Shown: positions 10,681-22,960, numbered from the stretch's first letter. The stretch is 64,000 nucleotides of DNA from Hofstenia miamia (GCA_004352715.1 SCFE01000090.1:446425-510424); one strand, 5' to 3'. The notes: a model not told the origin generated them from the letters alone. Program-made: numbers and translations.

Positions 10681-12785
10681 TATGTTTGATAATTCTGAGC
10701 ATTCATAAATATGCCGGATATAAGTAACATTATTGTTAGTACTAGAAAGTAGAATAAAGAATGCTTTGTTGTTTTAATGAAAATCCATTTTTTAAATATT
10801 TTGCATGTATTCATGCTGTTTCTTAATTATGTTTATATAAAGGTAAGGTTTCTCTGACACAGGTAATATTGAATTTTGACAATAATTAGAATTAAATATA
10901 TGAAAGAAAGTGGGTTATTAGCGATAGCATAAATTAGGTGAAAAATTCGCCATAACCCAATGAAAATCAAAAATATAAAAATAGAATTTACCATCATTAG
11001 AAAAGTCTAAGAAAGTTTCTAATCCTCTGAACCTCGGCGGGTGATAACGGCGGTGGTGTTGAGAGAATGTAGGAATAACTTCGTCGCATGTTTATTGGCG
11101 GTGAAAGTAAGGCATGTTTTGGCGGGGATTGTTCAAAGGTGTTCTATCAACAGAAGATCCTAAATAAAAACAGTTAGAGCCCAGGTTAATCANNNNNNNN
11201 NNNNNNNNNNNNNNNNNNNNNNNNNNNNNNNNNNNNNNNNNNNNNNNNNNNNNNNNNNNNNNNNNNNNNNNNNNNNNNNNNNNNNNNNNNNNNNNNNNNN
11301 NNNNNNNNNNNNNNNNNNNNNNNNNNNNNNNNNNNNNNNNNNNNNNNNNNNNNNNNNNNNNNNNNNNNNNNNNNNNNNNNNNNNNNNNNNNNNNNNNNNN
11401 NNNNNNNNNNNNNNNNNNNNNNNNNNNNNNNNNNNNNNNNNNNNNNNNNNNNNNNNNNNNNNNNNNNNNNNNNNNNNNNNNNNNNNNNNNNNNNNNNNNN
11501 NNNNNNNNNNNNNNNNNNNNNNNNNNNNNNNNNNNNNNNNNNNNNNNNNNNNNNNNNNNNNNNNNNNNNNNNNNNNNNNNNNNNNNNNNNNNNNNNNNNN
11601 NNNNNNNNNNNNNNNNNNNNNNNNNNNNNNNNNNNNNNNNNNNNNNNNNNNNNNNNNNNNNNNNNNNNNNNNNNNNNNNNNNNNNNNNNNNNNNNNNNNN
11701 NNNNNNNNNNNNNNNNNNNNNNNNNNNNNNNNNNNNNNNNNNNNNNNNNNNNNNNNNNNNNNNNNNNNNNNNNNNNNNNNNNNNNNNNNNNNNNNNNNNN
11801 NNNNNNNNNNNNNNNNNNNNNNNNNNNNNNNNNNNNNNNNNNNNNNNNNNNNNNNNNNNNNNNNNNNNNNNNNNNNNNNNNNNNNNNNNNNNNNNNNNNN
11901 NNNNNNNNNNNNNNNNNNNNNNNNNNNNNNNNNNNNNNNNNNNNNNNNNNNNNNNNNNNNNNNNNNNNNNNNNNNNNNNNNNNNNNNNNNNNNNNNNNNN
12001 NNNNNNNNNNNNNNNNNNNNNNNNNNNNNNNNNNNNNNNNNNNNNNNNNNNNNNNNNNNNNNNNNNNNNNNNNNNNNNNNNNNNNNNNNNNNNNNNNNNN
12101 NNNNNNNNNNNNNNNNNNNNNNNNNNNNNNNNNNNNNNNNNNNNNNNNNNNNNNNNNNNNNNNNNNNNNNNNNNNNNNNNNNNNNNNNNNNNACATATTA
12201 AAAATACTGAAAACTTAATGAGTAACACTTTTTCAACAGTGGAATATAAATATCAACGTGACCAGGTACAAAATATGGTAGGACGTCTATATTTCTTGAC
12301 ATTGGCATTTTGTACCCGACCTAGATCAGAGATCCAGATCCGGATAGTAAGTGTATACTATTTATTATTTTGTTGAGGGAGACCTTAAAAACACGTTCAA
12401 TGAAATCAAAATAAATTGGTGATTAAAACAGAACAGAGAAAACTAGCTTTATTAACTTTCATTCGAAGTATTTTAAAAGATGAATGAGGAAATAAGTTTG
12501 GAATACACTCTACGAGCATCTAACAAAGAAATGCATTTTAGCAACAAGAAAATTTACTAACACAACGCGTTGAACGAATTTAAAGTTTTTACTTTTCACA
12601 TAACATTTGATAACTAACAAGACGGTGATTTTAATTTTATGAAATTGAATAAAACTAAAAATTTCTTTCAGAAGCTTTAATTCATGTTAAAAACACATCA
12701 AATGTATCTTTCAGATTCAGTAGACTATCTTGCAAATTTCTTTGCATACGAATCCAAACGGATATAACATCATATGAATTTAGGG
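10681..12785. other. non-coding stretch including a 1,000-N gap (11193-12192)
   Basis: I find no gene. A locally GC-rich patch (11025-11155, with several GGCGG words) interrupts the AT-rich background just before the gap. The gap edges do not overlap. Confidence 0.6.
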
Positions 12786-12793
12786 CTTAGCAG

Positions 12794-13709
12794 CAAGGGG
12801 GGGCCGAGGGGACCCGGGTCCCCTATAAAATAAGAAAAATTCATTAAAATTGTACAAAAACAATTAGAAAGAAAATTCCTTAATACCGTCAAATTGAGGG
12901 AATAGGAACAATTTTTTAAGTGTTTTACAAAGATCCGGAACATGTAAAATTTATTTCATTGAATTTTACACTATAATGGGTCCTATGCATCCTGAAATTT
13001 CATCTCAGTAAACATAAGAATATTTAGTTTTCAGGAATTGTTTTAAATTTTAAAAGTATTTCAATTCAACCATTTGGATGGGGATGAATGGGAACACATA
13101 TGATTTCTGTGAGATATTTTAATTTAAGCATAAAATTTCTAATTATTTTGCATTTAAAAATAGTGAAATTAGATTAGCATAGCTAGAAACATTCGTTTCT
13201 AGTTCTGAAGATAATGTGATTTTAAATCAAGTTCAAAATCGTCTTGATGTTAGCATTGTGGAATTACCTGAGTAATTGAACTTTGCCTAATATTATCCTG
13301 TGGAAAACAAAACCTCGTGATGTGGGGAATTAACATACACATTTGTTGAATCTCATTTGTATTTACGTGTTCTTTATTTGATTTTTATGTTTTTATTTTG
13401 TTTAAATAACATTTTATTAATTGTTGATAATTATTCCTTTTTTATTTTGTAGTACATAATGCAAAAATCTCCTAAAAGACACAACATGCTATTATTAAAG
13501 CGTAATTTGCAATTTGAAAAAAATTGGAAAACTGCAAAAAGTCTGTTTCCCTTTTTTGAGTCAGTAGATGATGGTGAATCTGTGCATAGTGCTGAATTTT
13601 AAAAAGTGAAAATTCAATATTCTTATGTCCTCTCTAGTACCCAATTATGCACTTAGCATTTTATTTTACATTGAGCCCCCTCTAAAAAATTTATCTGTAT
13701 CCGCCACTG
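12794..13709. mobile_element. non-autonomous hAT-like element, 916 bp, with 8-bp target duplication
   Basis: The 8-mer CTTAGCAG occurs immediately outside both ends (12786-12793 and 13710-13717). The element begins CAAGGGGGGGCCGAGGGG and ends CTGTATCCGCCACTG, so its reverse complement begins CAGTGGCGGATACAG. CA...TG termini with an 8-bp duplication are the hallmark of hAT transposons, and the CAGTGGCGGAT end is common in animal hAT families. Inside there is only a short plus-strand frame (13459-13602, QKSPKRHNMLLLKRN) and no transposase. A perfect palindrome GGGGACCCGGGTCCCC lies near the left end (12808-12823). Confidence 0.7.
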
Positions 13710-13717
13710 CTTAGCAG

Positions 13718-15265
13718 CAAATCGATTAAAATTAATTAAACAACAGTCAAAATTAATTCGATTTAAAACAACTGATATCAATTGATATATAAATAAAAGC
13801 CCCGTTACAATATAGCCTATAATTTGGTTTTTAAGAGAAAATTAGCTACCATTTATTATCTGAGGTGGAAAAGGGATTTTTTACAATTCTATTAAAACTT
13901 CAAATATTTAAACACGGAACATTGCCTAAAAATGGCCAACTAGGATATAAAACCGGGCACAAAAAATGTCTGACAACAAATAATGAATATTACGTGTAAA
14001 TTAAAAAGTTTCAATTTACCCTACTAATTGATTAAAATGCGTATATATTTCAATAATTTCAAGTTTCTACTGTGGTTTCTAACAAGTGCTGATATTTTAT
14101 ACATACACTTATAAGTACAGCTTTTCAAAATATGCAACTGCTCACGCGATCCATTAAATTACAAAAAAATTATGAATTTCTTAAATGCATTATTGTTCAA
14201 ATTTTCATGTAACTAATAACTTCCAAATTATACAAAATCGGATTGGGAAGAAAACGAAGGTCACGTCACTTTTTGCAGATATTATCAAGGTATTTGTGGA
14301 TTTGAAAATCTAGAAAGACTTCAGTATTTCTTAAATTAAATGAAAACCAAATTCGTTCTAAATAGAACAGTTTTAGCACAGTTTTGTGTTTGTTGACATC
14401 TGCTGACTGCTGTTGCTTCCCCAAGAACGTGTTTCTATGTATAATTAGGGATGCAAAGCACACACAGCAGATATTACATTATGGACATTGTACGTAGGCA
14501 CAAGCTCAGGTAATAATGTAACCCTACTTTTAGAACTAGTATTTTCAAGAAATGTCCTTAATCAAATTTGAATTTATATTTTTTTCAATGAGAACCAGAA
14601 CTGCTAAAGAATGTCTCCTATATAAATTACAATTTATAATACGTATAATAGCAGTAAACAGGAAATTGTTTTTCAGCGAACAAACTATTTTTTCAATTAA
14701 CGCAATCACTTTCGATTGTAAAACAACCGTGAGACGCCGAAGAGAGGGATCGACGTGAGAAATTTAGTCCTTAGTAAAGTTCCTAACCCAATTGTTTGCT
14801 GACAATGTAACCTACTTTTCCACTTAGGTCTAGTCTTGGAGTCTAAGCATGTACTGTCATTCATCCTAGATTTAGGATATTAACACTTATAGACGAGTTA
14901 TCTAAAGAATGTTAGAAAATAATGGAATTGTTAAATAGAATGCATCTATACCAAATAAGAAAAATGTTCTAAAATGTAAGGTTGCGAATAATGCCATTCC
15001 TACATACAAAAAACCATTTAGTTTTTTCAAAAAACATTCAAATCTTATGCTGAGTTCTCATGGAGCGTTGCATTAGACAGAGTCGAAATTTACCAAACGA
15101 TGTTGGCTCAGCTTGCTTTAGGCTTTGATCCATTCTTTGTGTAATAGAACAATAGTTTGATAAATGTATGCAAAACCACTTAAAACTAGAAAAACATGCT
15201 GATACTTTTCATAGTATCGAATGCAAAACAAACCAATTAATCAGAAAACGACAGTTTGGGATAAT
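13718..15265. other. AT-rich stretch without recognised gene
   Basis: No family resemblance in the frames at 14266-14463 or 14552-14758, and no structured repeat noticed. Confidence 0.55.
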
Positions 15266-16265
15266 NNNNNNNNNNNNNNNNNNNNNNNNNNNNNNNNNNN
15301 NNNNNNNNNNNNNNNNNNNNNNNNNNNNNNNNNNNNNNNNNNNNNNNNNNNNNNNNNNNNNNNNNNNNNNNNNNNNNNNNNNNNNNNNNNNNNNNNNNNN
15401 NNNNNNNNNNNNNNNNNNNNNNNNNNNNNNNNNNNNNNNNNNNNNNNNNNNNNNNNNNNNNNNNNNNNNNNNNNNNNNNNNNNNNNNNNNNNNNNNNNNN
15501 NNNNNNNNNNNNNNNNNNNNNNNNNNNNNNNNNNNNNNNNNNNNNNNNNNNNNNNNNNNNNNNNNNNNNNNNNNNNNNNNNNNNNNNNNNNNNNNNNNNN
15601 NNNNNNNNNNNNNNNNNNNNNNNNNNNNNNNNNNNNNNNNNNNNNNNNNNNNNNNNNNNNNNNNNNNNNNNNNNNNNNNNNNNNNNNNNNNNNNNNNNNN
15701 NNNNNNNNNNNNNNNNNNNNNNNNNNNNNNNNNNNNNNNNNNNNNNNNNNNNNNNNNNNNNNNNNNNNNNNNNNNNNNNNNNNNNNNNNNNNNNNNNNNN
15801 NNNNNNNNNNNNNNNNNNNNNNNNNNNNNNNNNNNNNNNNNNNNNNNNNNNNNNNNNNNNNNNNNNNNNNNNNNNNNNNNNNNNNNNNNNNNNNNNNNNN
15901 NNNNNNNNNNNNNNNNNNNNNNNNNNNNNNNNNNNNNNNNNNNNNNNNNNNNNNNNNNNNNNNNNNNNNNNNNNNNNNNNNNNNNNNNNNNNNNNNNNNN
16001 NNNNNNNNNNNNNNNNNNNNNNNNNNNNNNNNNNNNNNNNNNNNNNNNNNNNNNNNNNNNNNNNNNNNNNNNNNNNNNNNNNNNNNNNNNNNNNNNNNNN
16101 NNNNNNNNNNNNNNNNNNNNNNNNNNNNNNNNNNNNNNNNNNNNNNNNNNNNNNNNNNNNNNNNNNNNNNNNNNNNNNNNNNNNNNNNNNNNNNNNNNNN
16201 NNNNNNNNNNNNNNNNNNNNNNNNNNNNNNNNNNNNNNNNNNNNNNNNNNNNNNNNNNNNNNNNN
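15266..16265. other. assembly gap, 1,000 N
   Basis: Default-size gap. The left edge ends GGGATAAT and the right edge starts GGAATAATT: similar, but not an exact overlap. Confidence 0.98.
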
Positions 16266-17404
16266 GGAATAATTTAACAGCTTGGCGTTTTGTTTAATAA
16301 GTTAATTTAGTTCAGCGGATTTTTTGTTTAACAACTTTTCCTTAGGAAAAGGAGCAACTTCACCAAGGAAAACTTTAGCTGAACAAAATTTATGTTTTAA
16401 TAATTTCTTTAACTTAATTTGAATCGATAATTATTTATCCATCAAATTTTAATGTAATTTTAAATATATTTCCAGGTAATAGTTGTTATGGTATTGAAAC
16501 GAGGGTATAACAAGTGTTTGAAGTGATCGTCTTCGAACTAAGTGACGAATTACCTAAATGTAAGTGTTCCACAAAATTTCGAAATTTTTAAATTTATACA
16601 ATAATGTTTGATGTTTACTAATACCACTTTGCAAAATTGGCATCCATTAATAATGATGAGGAATACATTATTGGTCTTGAACAATCTTAGTTGGGTTGCA
16701 TCTTTCTCCTAAAAACTAAGCAAGATTGTGCCAGATCAAGAATGTATTATTTTCATTTTAAGAAACTTGCAATCCAGCAAAACTGCATTTCTTGAATCAA
16801 AATTATTTGAACGACCCAGGTTATATAATTGCCATATTTGACAGCTCGAATGTCTAAGTATAAAGCATTTCTTGAGATAATTGCAGATATGTTTGCAATT
16901 GCCAAACTAATATTGTGCCAATGATATTCGTTACTTGTTAAAGATTTTGTTTCTAAGAACCTCTGCGGTACTATTTAGGTTTGAATTTATTAACATTTAA
17001 GTATTCATATATGATTTCAATCATATATTACAAAATAATATATTAATGCATCTAAAACATATTTTGTTATTTTAATCAGATGAATATTATGTCTAGCGAC
17101 TTAACCTTCTGCACTCATTGAGAATGATTTGACAGAAGAAAACATGATATAAGAATACTTTACCAATATAAAGTTATTATCAAATAACTTGTAGTGTATA
17201 TACCTGCTGCTGTTCTTAAGGAACAAGGCATAGCATACTGAGGACATATTTTGACAATTTGTCAACATATACAATTCTAATATATGAATTTGATCTGCTA
17301 CATTGTTTTAAATTTTGTTAGCAAACACATGTACAAATGTAAAAACATATTTATTCAGAAAATACAACCACTTGAATGTTAGAATTGAGTCATTTTATCA
17401 TCTG
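16266..17404. other. non-coding stretch with one hairpin repeat
   Basis: No gene recognised. The only structure noticed is the hairpin at 16662-16748, listed separately. Confidence 0.55.
16662..16748. repeat. imperfect 87-bp hairpin (MITE-like)
   Basis: The left arm (AATACATTATTGGTCTTGAA, then CAATCTTAGTT) pairs with the right arm, whose reverse complement begins AATACATTCTTGATCTGGCA and continues to CAATCTTGCTTAGTT. The short loop and AT-rich arms are typical of very small inverted-repeat elements. Confidence 0.5.
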
Positions 17405-17409
17405 TTCAG

Positions 17410-18735
17410 CTTGAGTGCATAATTCTTGTGTCTGGGCTGTCCAATGACTGTGACTAGGACAAATACGGCTGGTACATATATTCCAAACTGATCTGGTGTG
17501 CTTTCCACAATTGCGACATTTTCCTTTGGTAGAATTCCTAGGGCCACACTAAAATATGTTTTCTCCTCTCAATGTTGAAACTTGGACGTGTGGGTCTACT
17601 AACTGAAAAAGAGAGCTTCTTCAAGAAATTCATTTTGTTAATTGTACGTTTCAAAGCACTAACATCATTGTTAACATCAACATTCAACAAATTATTGTTT
17701 CCATAAGCAGTTGAGTTCCTCACAATTTTCATCAAGGGTGTCAGCGTGTGCTTTGCCGGCATTGTAATCATTGATACATGATTGCGTTCTGTTTTTTTGC
17801 AGTAATTTAAAGAGAAGAAGAGTTTCTTGATGGGTTTTCTTATGAACCTATGACATCAATATTATTTTGTTCGCATGGTCGTAATTGTAGTGATACCTTC
17901 AACTGGTCTTCCTTTGAAAATTTCTAGTTGTGATGATAACTTCCCTCCTGTTAGCCATGGCAGTACATGCATTGCACCCATTCTTCGCCTTGACGTCTAT
18001 TTTTCCACGACTCTCCACATATCAAGATATTATTATATAAGCTTCAACTTTACCTAGTTAGTATCACCATGCCTCGGCATTAATAATTTTCTTCAACTCG
18101 GTAATTCTTTAAAAACCTTCAACAGAATAAAACGTTTTGTATTTATTAGAAACCTTAACAATCCAAGATTTTACACAACAATATATATTTACCCAAATTA
18201 TGTACAGTTTGCGTATATTGGCACAAATATTATTCTATGCAAAAATAAATAATGCTATTTGTAAACATTGAAAAGAATTTAAATCACCTCAAAATTATAT
18301 TACAACACTTTATACAGGGATTAATTTACTTCGCGTTTGTCTGTTTTTAAATGCAAGAGGCAAAAATTGAATAGACGTGTTATTTTTCTTAATAAACGCA
18401 TAATATCAACTTGCACCTGCCTCCCCTACTATCGACGTGTTAAGTCTGTAAAGTTATCCCTTTCAAGACCTGCAGTACGCATTTCGCCCAAGACAGCTTC
18501 TACCTTCTTTATAATAAAATTTTTTATTACAGAGGTTAGTGGTAGATTTGATTCATATCGAATATCTTCTGCATTCATATTTGTCTCACAAATAATGCGA
18601 CACAAAATTTCTGGTCTATAGAAATTCTTGAAGGTATGTACTTCAGAGTTTGGGGAAGCTTCAATGCGAAATGCATGGGTCAGAATATTTTTGCTATGCA
18701 ATTTTGGACGAAGGGGTAATAAAAAGAAAAGTGTA
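17410..18735 (-). pseudogene. piggyBac-like transposase remnant
   Basis: Two collinear minus-strand pieces. The upstream piece (18735-18333) contains FKNFYRPEILCRIICETNMN, resembling the 'F..FF..E(I/L)...I..ETN' N-terminal block of piggyBac transposases. The downstream piece (about 17850-17410) contains NDYNAGKAHADTLDENCEEL, resembling 'D.YN..K.GVD..D...C'. After frame changes it reaches NFLKKLSFSV and a C-terminal C-x2-C...C-x4-C-x2-H zinc-ribbon-like segment (CRNCGKHTRSVWNICTSRIC, then PSHSHW), as in the cross-brace finger that binds piggyBac ends. The catalytic DDD core between them is lost. Frameshifts and stops make it non-functional. A different cysteine-rich scrap (CGESWK...EEWVQCMYC, near 17985-18055) sits between the pieces and may be foreign. 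Confidence 0.55.
18061..18332. other. short non-coding stretch inside the piggyBac remnant
   Basis: AT-rich sequence with no recognisable coding. It occupies the place where the catalytic core would be. Confidence 0.4.
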
Positions 18736-18878
18736 AAATGTTTATTAAAACTATGATCTACAGTGATTGTGACTAGCATGTTGATCACTACAAACTAACA
18801 ATTCAAAATCAGGTGCTTTTTATGTATATATAGTCCCACACTATCACTGTAGATCATAGTTTTAATAAACATTTTACA
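18732..18878. mobile_element. 147-bp palindromic element with 36-bp perfect inverted ends
   Basis: TGTAAAATGTTTATTAAAAC followed by TATGATCTACAGTGAT (18732-18767) is repeated in perfect inversion at 18843-18878. The inside holds a TATATATA-like stretch (GACTATATATACAT on the minus strand). Half of this element, ends and loop included, recurs diverged at 20046-20150 in the opposite orientation. Confidence 0.75.
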
Positions 18879-18939
18879 TTGCTCTTATTATTACACGTTA
18901 TTACATTGGGCAAAATATCATGGGAAGCCTGAAGACCCC

Positions 18940-19735
18940 AATATCTTGAAACCGATAGTTTTAATATCAGCACAGGATGGCAAAAATGGTTTCGTGACTT
19001 AAAACTATGTATTGAGGCGATATACCGGTAGTTTGATGAACAGCCAATAAAAGTAAAAATTGGAATCCTACTCAAATGTATTGGTGATAAAGCCAATGAA
19101 ATGTTCAATAACGTTAATTGGAATAGTAATAAAGGAACCTAACTTCAACAACGTTATTACAAAATTCCAAAATTATTTCACATGAAGCGCAAACCACCTC
19201 GAGACGGTATGAAGATAGGTCAATATGTTAATGTCTTATGTATCCGTGCAAAGAAGTGTAATTTTAGCAACCTGGAAGACAGTCTAATTCGTTACTACAC
19301 TGTTCTAACCACTAAAGATCACGCACCCCAGGAACGTCTGTTACGGGAACCAAACATTGGTTTGAGTCGAACTATGCTATTCTGCCGAGCTGCAGAGGAA
19401 GCGAAAGAGCATTTGAAATCATTTTACAATTCTGATGAAGATGATACTTCATTAAGAAAAGAAGTAGACGTGTTTAAACGAAAGAAGATCCAAAACATAC
19501 AGTTTGAATGTCAAAAATGTGGCAGAAGACTGAGCCAAGGAAAATCAAACCGCTGTTATTAAATGCAAGTCCCACTCTTGTCGCTATAAGCATAAGGAAA
19601 GAGATGTCTACGAAACATCACAAACATCTGATTCATTTTCTGAAATGGACAGTGAATATGAATGTGATGTAATACAAGAAGTGCCTAAACAAAAAGCCAA
19701 CACAAAAAACATAGGGCGATAACCACGAATATAAG
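18940..19735 (+). pseudogene. Ty3/Gypsy retrotransposon gag
   Basis: The plus strand first reads WQKWFRDLKLCIEA, then IKVKIGILLKCIGDKANEMF (the 'W..W...........K...LL..IG..A...F' gag signature). After a break the frame opens at 19182: PPRDGMKIGQYVNVLCIRAK, then LLREPNIGLSRTMLFCRAAE. The zinc-knuckle region is ECQKCGRR, followed after a frameshift by KCKSHSCRYKH. Gag packages the element RNA in particles. The knuckle spacing is damaged, and the CDS is split over at least two frames, so it is dead. A protease fragment follows in the expected order. Confidence 0.75.
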
Positions 19736-19739
19736 GATA

Positions 19740-20045
19740 TCCAAATGCAAATATAGATGAAAATTGACTCTGGAGCGCAGTGCAATGTTTTCTTTACCTG
19801 CACTCAAATACTTACAAAATAAGAACAAACATACATTTAGGATTAAAGAGTGTAGGGCAACGTTTCAAGATATGATGAACAAACTGTTCTATAGTGGGAC
19901 AGACCAAAATCCCAATTAACTTTGGAAAAAAATTAAGAATGAATGCGAAGTTTCTCATTGTGCCAACAAATACCAAGCCGATTATTGGATTGGACACATC
20001 AATAAAAGCGGGTATACTAGAAATTAAATTTAAAAATGATAAGAG
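19740..20045 (+). pseudogene. Ty3/Gypsy retrotransposon aspartic protease
   Basis: KIDSGAQCNVF at about 19755 is the D-S-G-A active-site motif of retropepsin-like proteases, preceded by gag in the usual order. After a frameshift the text continues with KYLQNKNK. A later frame reads KLRMNAKFLIVPTNTKPIIG followed by LDTSIKAGI, matching the C-terminal 'F.VV......I(I/L)GL......G(L/I)' flap and wall region. No reverse transcriptase follows: the sequence runs into a copy of the small inverted-repeat element at 20046. The retrotransposon is therefore truncated after protease. Confidence 0.72.
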
Positions 20046-20150
20046 TAAAACTTTTACTAAAACTATGATCTACAGTGATAGGGTAGGACTATATATACAT
20101 ATTAAAGAACCTGACTTTTGACTTGTTAATTTGTCGTGATCGACATGTTC
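20046..20150. repeat. diverged half copy of the 18732-18878 element
   Basis: AAAACTATGATCTACAGTGA, then GGACTATATATACAT and CTTGTTAATTTGTCGTGATC match the reverse complement of 18768-18860 at most positions. With that element it brackets the Gypsy gag-protease in inverted orientation. Confidence 0.7.
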
Positions 20151-20720
20151 GTTTACCTCGCGTTTACCCCAGTCTCAACAAATGTCAAGATAAGGATTAA
20201 TGTTGAAAATTAATCTGAAATTATAGAAACTTCCAAATGATTAACTGCAGTGAAGCTGGGATTGTAAAGATTGTGGCTGCACTACTTGATAAAAATATGT
20301 ATTATCTTGTAATTAGCCTTCGGAAATCAAAGATATACTCATAAAATGCATAGTAAAGAGGATGTTTGATATTATTTTAACCCTTCTACGTCATTACTTT
20401 TAAAATATGGGCAACGTCGTTTGGGGTAACTTTGTTACCCTAAATTATAAATTCCATATTATTTAATATAAAATAAAGTTAAAGAATTGTGTTAAATCTA
20501 CATAAATTCTTTCACTTCTAGCATGGAGTTTACAACAAAATTTGAAAGCTTGTAACACTTTTGTGTTGTATTTTATAAATAATTGTATGAAAAATGGCTA
20601 CTTCTCCGTTCTTTTTCAAGTGGAGACCTTGTCTTCTTTAATATCATAGAGTCACTCATCCATTGACGCATATAGTCACAAATGTATTTGATACAAGTAT
20701 TAATACAATTACTACTGCTA
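20151..20720. other. non-coding stretch
   Basis: No gene recognised. The words GGGTAACTTTGTTACCC form a near-palindrome around 20433-20450. Confidence 0.5.
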
Positions 20721-20914
20721 GACTTGTCAACGAGCCGAGCTTCTAATGTACCAAGCTGAGTCGAGCTTGAACCCTGCATTGGATATTCTGGATCATTTTT
20801 ACAAGCCAAAATATTAAAATTGGGCAAAATCAGACTTGTCAACGAACCGAGCTTCTAACTAGCTGCGCCGAGCAGAGCTTGACCAATGCATTGGAACAAT
20901 GCATTGGATATACA
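20721..20914. repeat. diverged tandem repeat, about 110 bp, two copies
   Basis: GACTTGTCAACGAGCCGAGC, TTCTAA and later GCATTGGATAT occur from 20721 and again from 20833 (GACTTGTCAACGAACCGAGC). The second copy has an extra internal GCATTGGA. Confidence 0.75.
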
Positions 20915-21269
20915 AAGAGCCCAAAACGAGCCATTATTAAGCCAAGCAAATTTATAGTTCTGCTTTTTAATTGGTTTATGCAAATTTTTCTTACTTTTTC
21001 TTTCAATATAATCTTTTTTTTAAAATGCTTGTTAAGTAATAGGAAGAGCAATGTAAAAATTTTAAAGTAAAATTTATCATGTTAAAGACAAACTCATGTG
21101 ACTATCTCCGAACTTATCGTTTGTTCATTTTCCTAATTTTCTTTTATGAAGTTTGTTGTAAATTGTTCTCATTGAGATACATTAAAGATATCAAGAATAG
21201 AGAACATTCACCTTTGCTCAAACATAGCCAAAGAAAAATGTTTTCAGATATAATAACTATATATATATA

Positions 21270-21395
21270 NNNNNNNNNNNNNNNNNNNNNNNNNNNNNNN
21301 NNNNNNNNNNNNNNNNNNNNNNNNNNNNNNNNNNNNNNNNNNNNNNNNNNNNNNNNNNNNNNNNNNNNNNNNNNNNNNNNNNNNNNNNNNNNNNN

Positions 21396-21426
<31 letters not shown>

Positions 21427-21427
21427 T
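21270..21427. repeat. (ATAG)n microsatellite next to a 126-N gap (21270-21395)
   Basis: Seven ATAG units follow the gap directly, and TATATATA precedes it, so the unassembled bases are probably more simple repeat. On the minus strand this is a (CTAT)n tail at the 3' end of the LINE that occupies 21430-24215. Confidence 0.9.
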
Positions 21428-21509
21428 ATGTTTTATTTGACTGCAACAAGGCATGGCAGTAGTAATTTACAAATGTGAAAAATTCAGAACTGCATTATTC
21501 AGTTTTAAT

Positions 21510-22960
21510 GCATTATAAAAAAAGTTTTCTTTATGTAATCAGTTCTACAACGTGGCATTTTATGGTGGTGTAAGTAGAATGCTCTTGTTGGATAAGAATA
21601 TTTTTTTAAATAGAGCATATCGTGTAAAGGATGAGTTGATTTATCTTTTGCTTTTTAAAATTCTTTTTGCACATTTTCATATGTAATTGCACTTATCTTT
21701 TTTTTAGTTCTTTGCCGATTATTTTCTCTGCACGCTTTGTAATAACATCTAATCTTTGAATTTTTGCACCACATATAACAAACGAAGCATACGTCATTTT
21801 GCTAACAATCTCTGTTTTATAGAATAGTTCTAAATCATCTTTATTGAATCCTTTCCTCTTTAAGAATGCAAGAAGTACAAGTGATTTTCTTCCTTTTTTC
21901 ATTCTTTTTGTTATTTCTGATTCTAAACTCAAACTTGTATCTATTTCTACACCTAATAACTTTGCCTTTGTAACTTGCTTAATCTCTGTTCCAATTAATA
22001 TTAATCTTGTAGTATTAATTATCATTTCAACAGTTTTGTTTAAATTTATTTGCATTTTTTCTCCAATTTTCTTGACCAAGTTACATATTTCATCATATGC
22101 ATTATCTTCCTTTGTACAGTTTATTATATATGTTATATCATCAGCAAACTTCACAAGAGATCCTTTATTTAATTTTAAGTCATTAATTAGTATAGAAAAC
22201 ACAGTCGTGGACCATGTACTGTTCCTTCTGGCAGTCCTCTAGATTTCATTAGTGGTTTTGAGAGACTTCCATCTATATATGTTTTAAGTGATCTTTCTTC
22301 TAAGAATGATTTATACCAGGGTATGTACATTTTTAACTCTTCATGGTCATCCAAGCAGCTTAGCAAAATATTATGTTCCAGATTATTGAATGCTTTTGTA
22401 AAATGAAGACACAAGGGCTCTTTTCAAGTTCCATCAACCAGTAATTGTAAATTATAGCTAAGGCATGTGATGCTGATACACTTCTTTTATAATCATATTG
22501 ATCTTCATGAATGATTTCTTTAAAATATGTTTCTGTCAATTGACAAATATATTTTTCTAGTCCTCTTGCAGGGAGTTCTGTAATTACTATTATTTTAAAT
22601 CACGTGGTTTAGCTACGTTCAGAGTTTTGGGAATTGGAACCATAATGAAGGGAAACTTTTATTAAGAATACAACATGTCCAGATCATATGAATAGGCTAG
22701 TGCATGTCTTCTCAGGAACCAAGATGGATATCGTCCTGTCGCCTTATTCTTATTAATGCTTCGTAGAAAATTAAAAACTTGGTATTCTTGCGGTAATGCT
22801 ATTAGTCCATTATGGGTGGAATCATTTTCCCAATTTAATGAATCTTCAGATGTACATATATTTGCAAAATATGCGTTAATACATTCAATTGCTTCGTTGG
22901 TTGTTTCATCTTGATATAGTTTTTCTTCTGAGATTTTAAATAATTCCACCATTTCTTGCT
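21510..22960 (-). pseudogene. LINE ORF2: reverse transcriptase domain and C-terminal tail
   Basis: Minus-strand pieces in order are: LRSINKNKATGRYPSWFLRR (fingers, 'K..G.D..P' box), MCLHFTKAFNNLEHNILLSC (the 'D..KAFD.V.H..L' box), SRGLPEGTVHGPRL ('G.PQG...GP'), then LVKFADDITYI, the catalytic FADD in place of YADD. KLLGVEID and the thumb region follow. Past the stop at about 21693, other frames give HPLHDML...YPTRAFYLHH, a C-terminal block ending near 21510. The enzyme would copy the element RNA at a nicked target. Breaks include a frame change near 22200 and at 22420-22660. Upstream on the same strand come endonuclease and zinc-knuckle ORF1, so the order of a complete LINE is preserved. Confidence 0.85.

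Noticed and set aside
12808-12823. Perfect palindrome GGGGACCCGGGTCCCC as a regulatory site
   Set aside because: It sits in the G-rich left end of a hAT-like insertion and has no nearby gene.
21144-21454. Frames made of IYLSIYLS repeats
   Set aside because: Direct translations of the (ATAG)n microsatellite.
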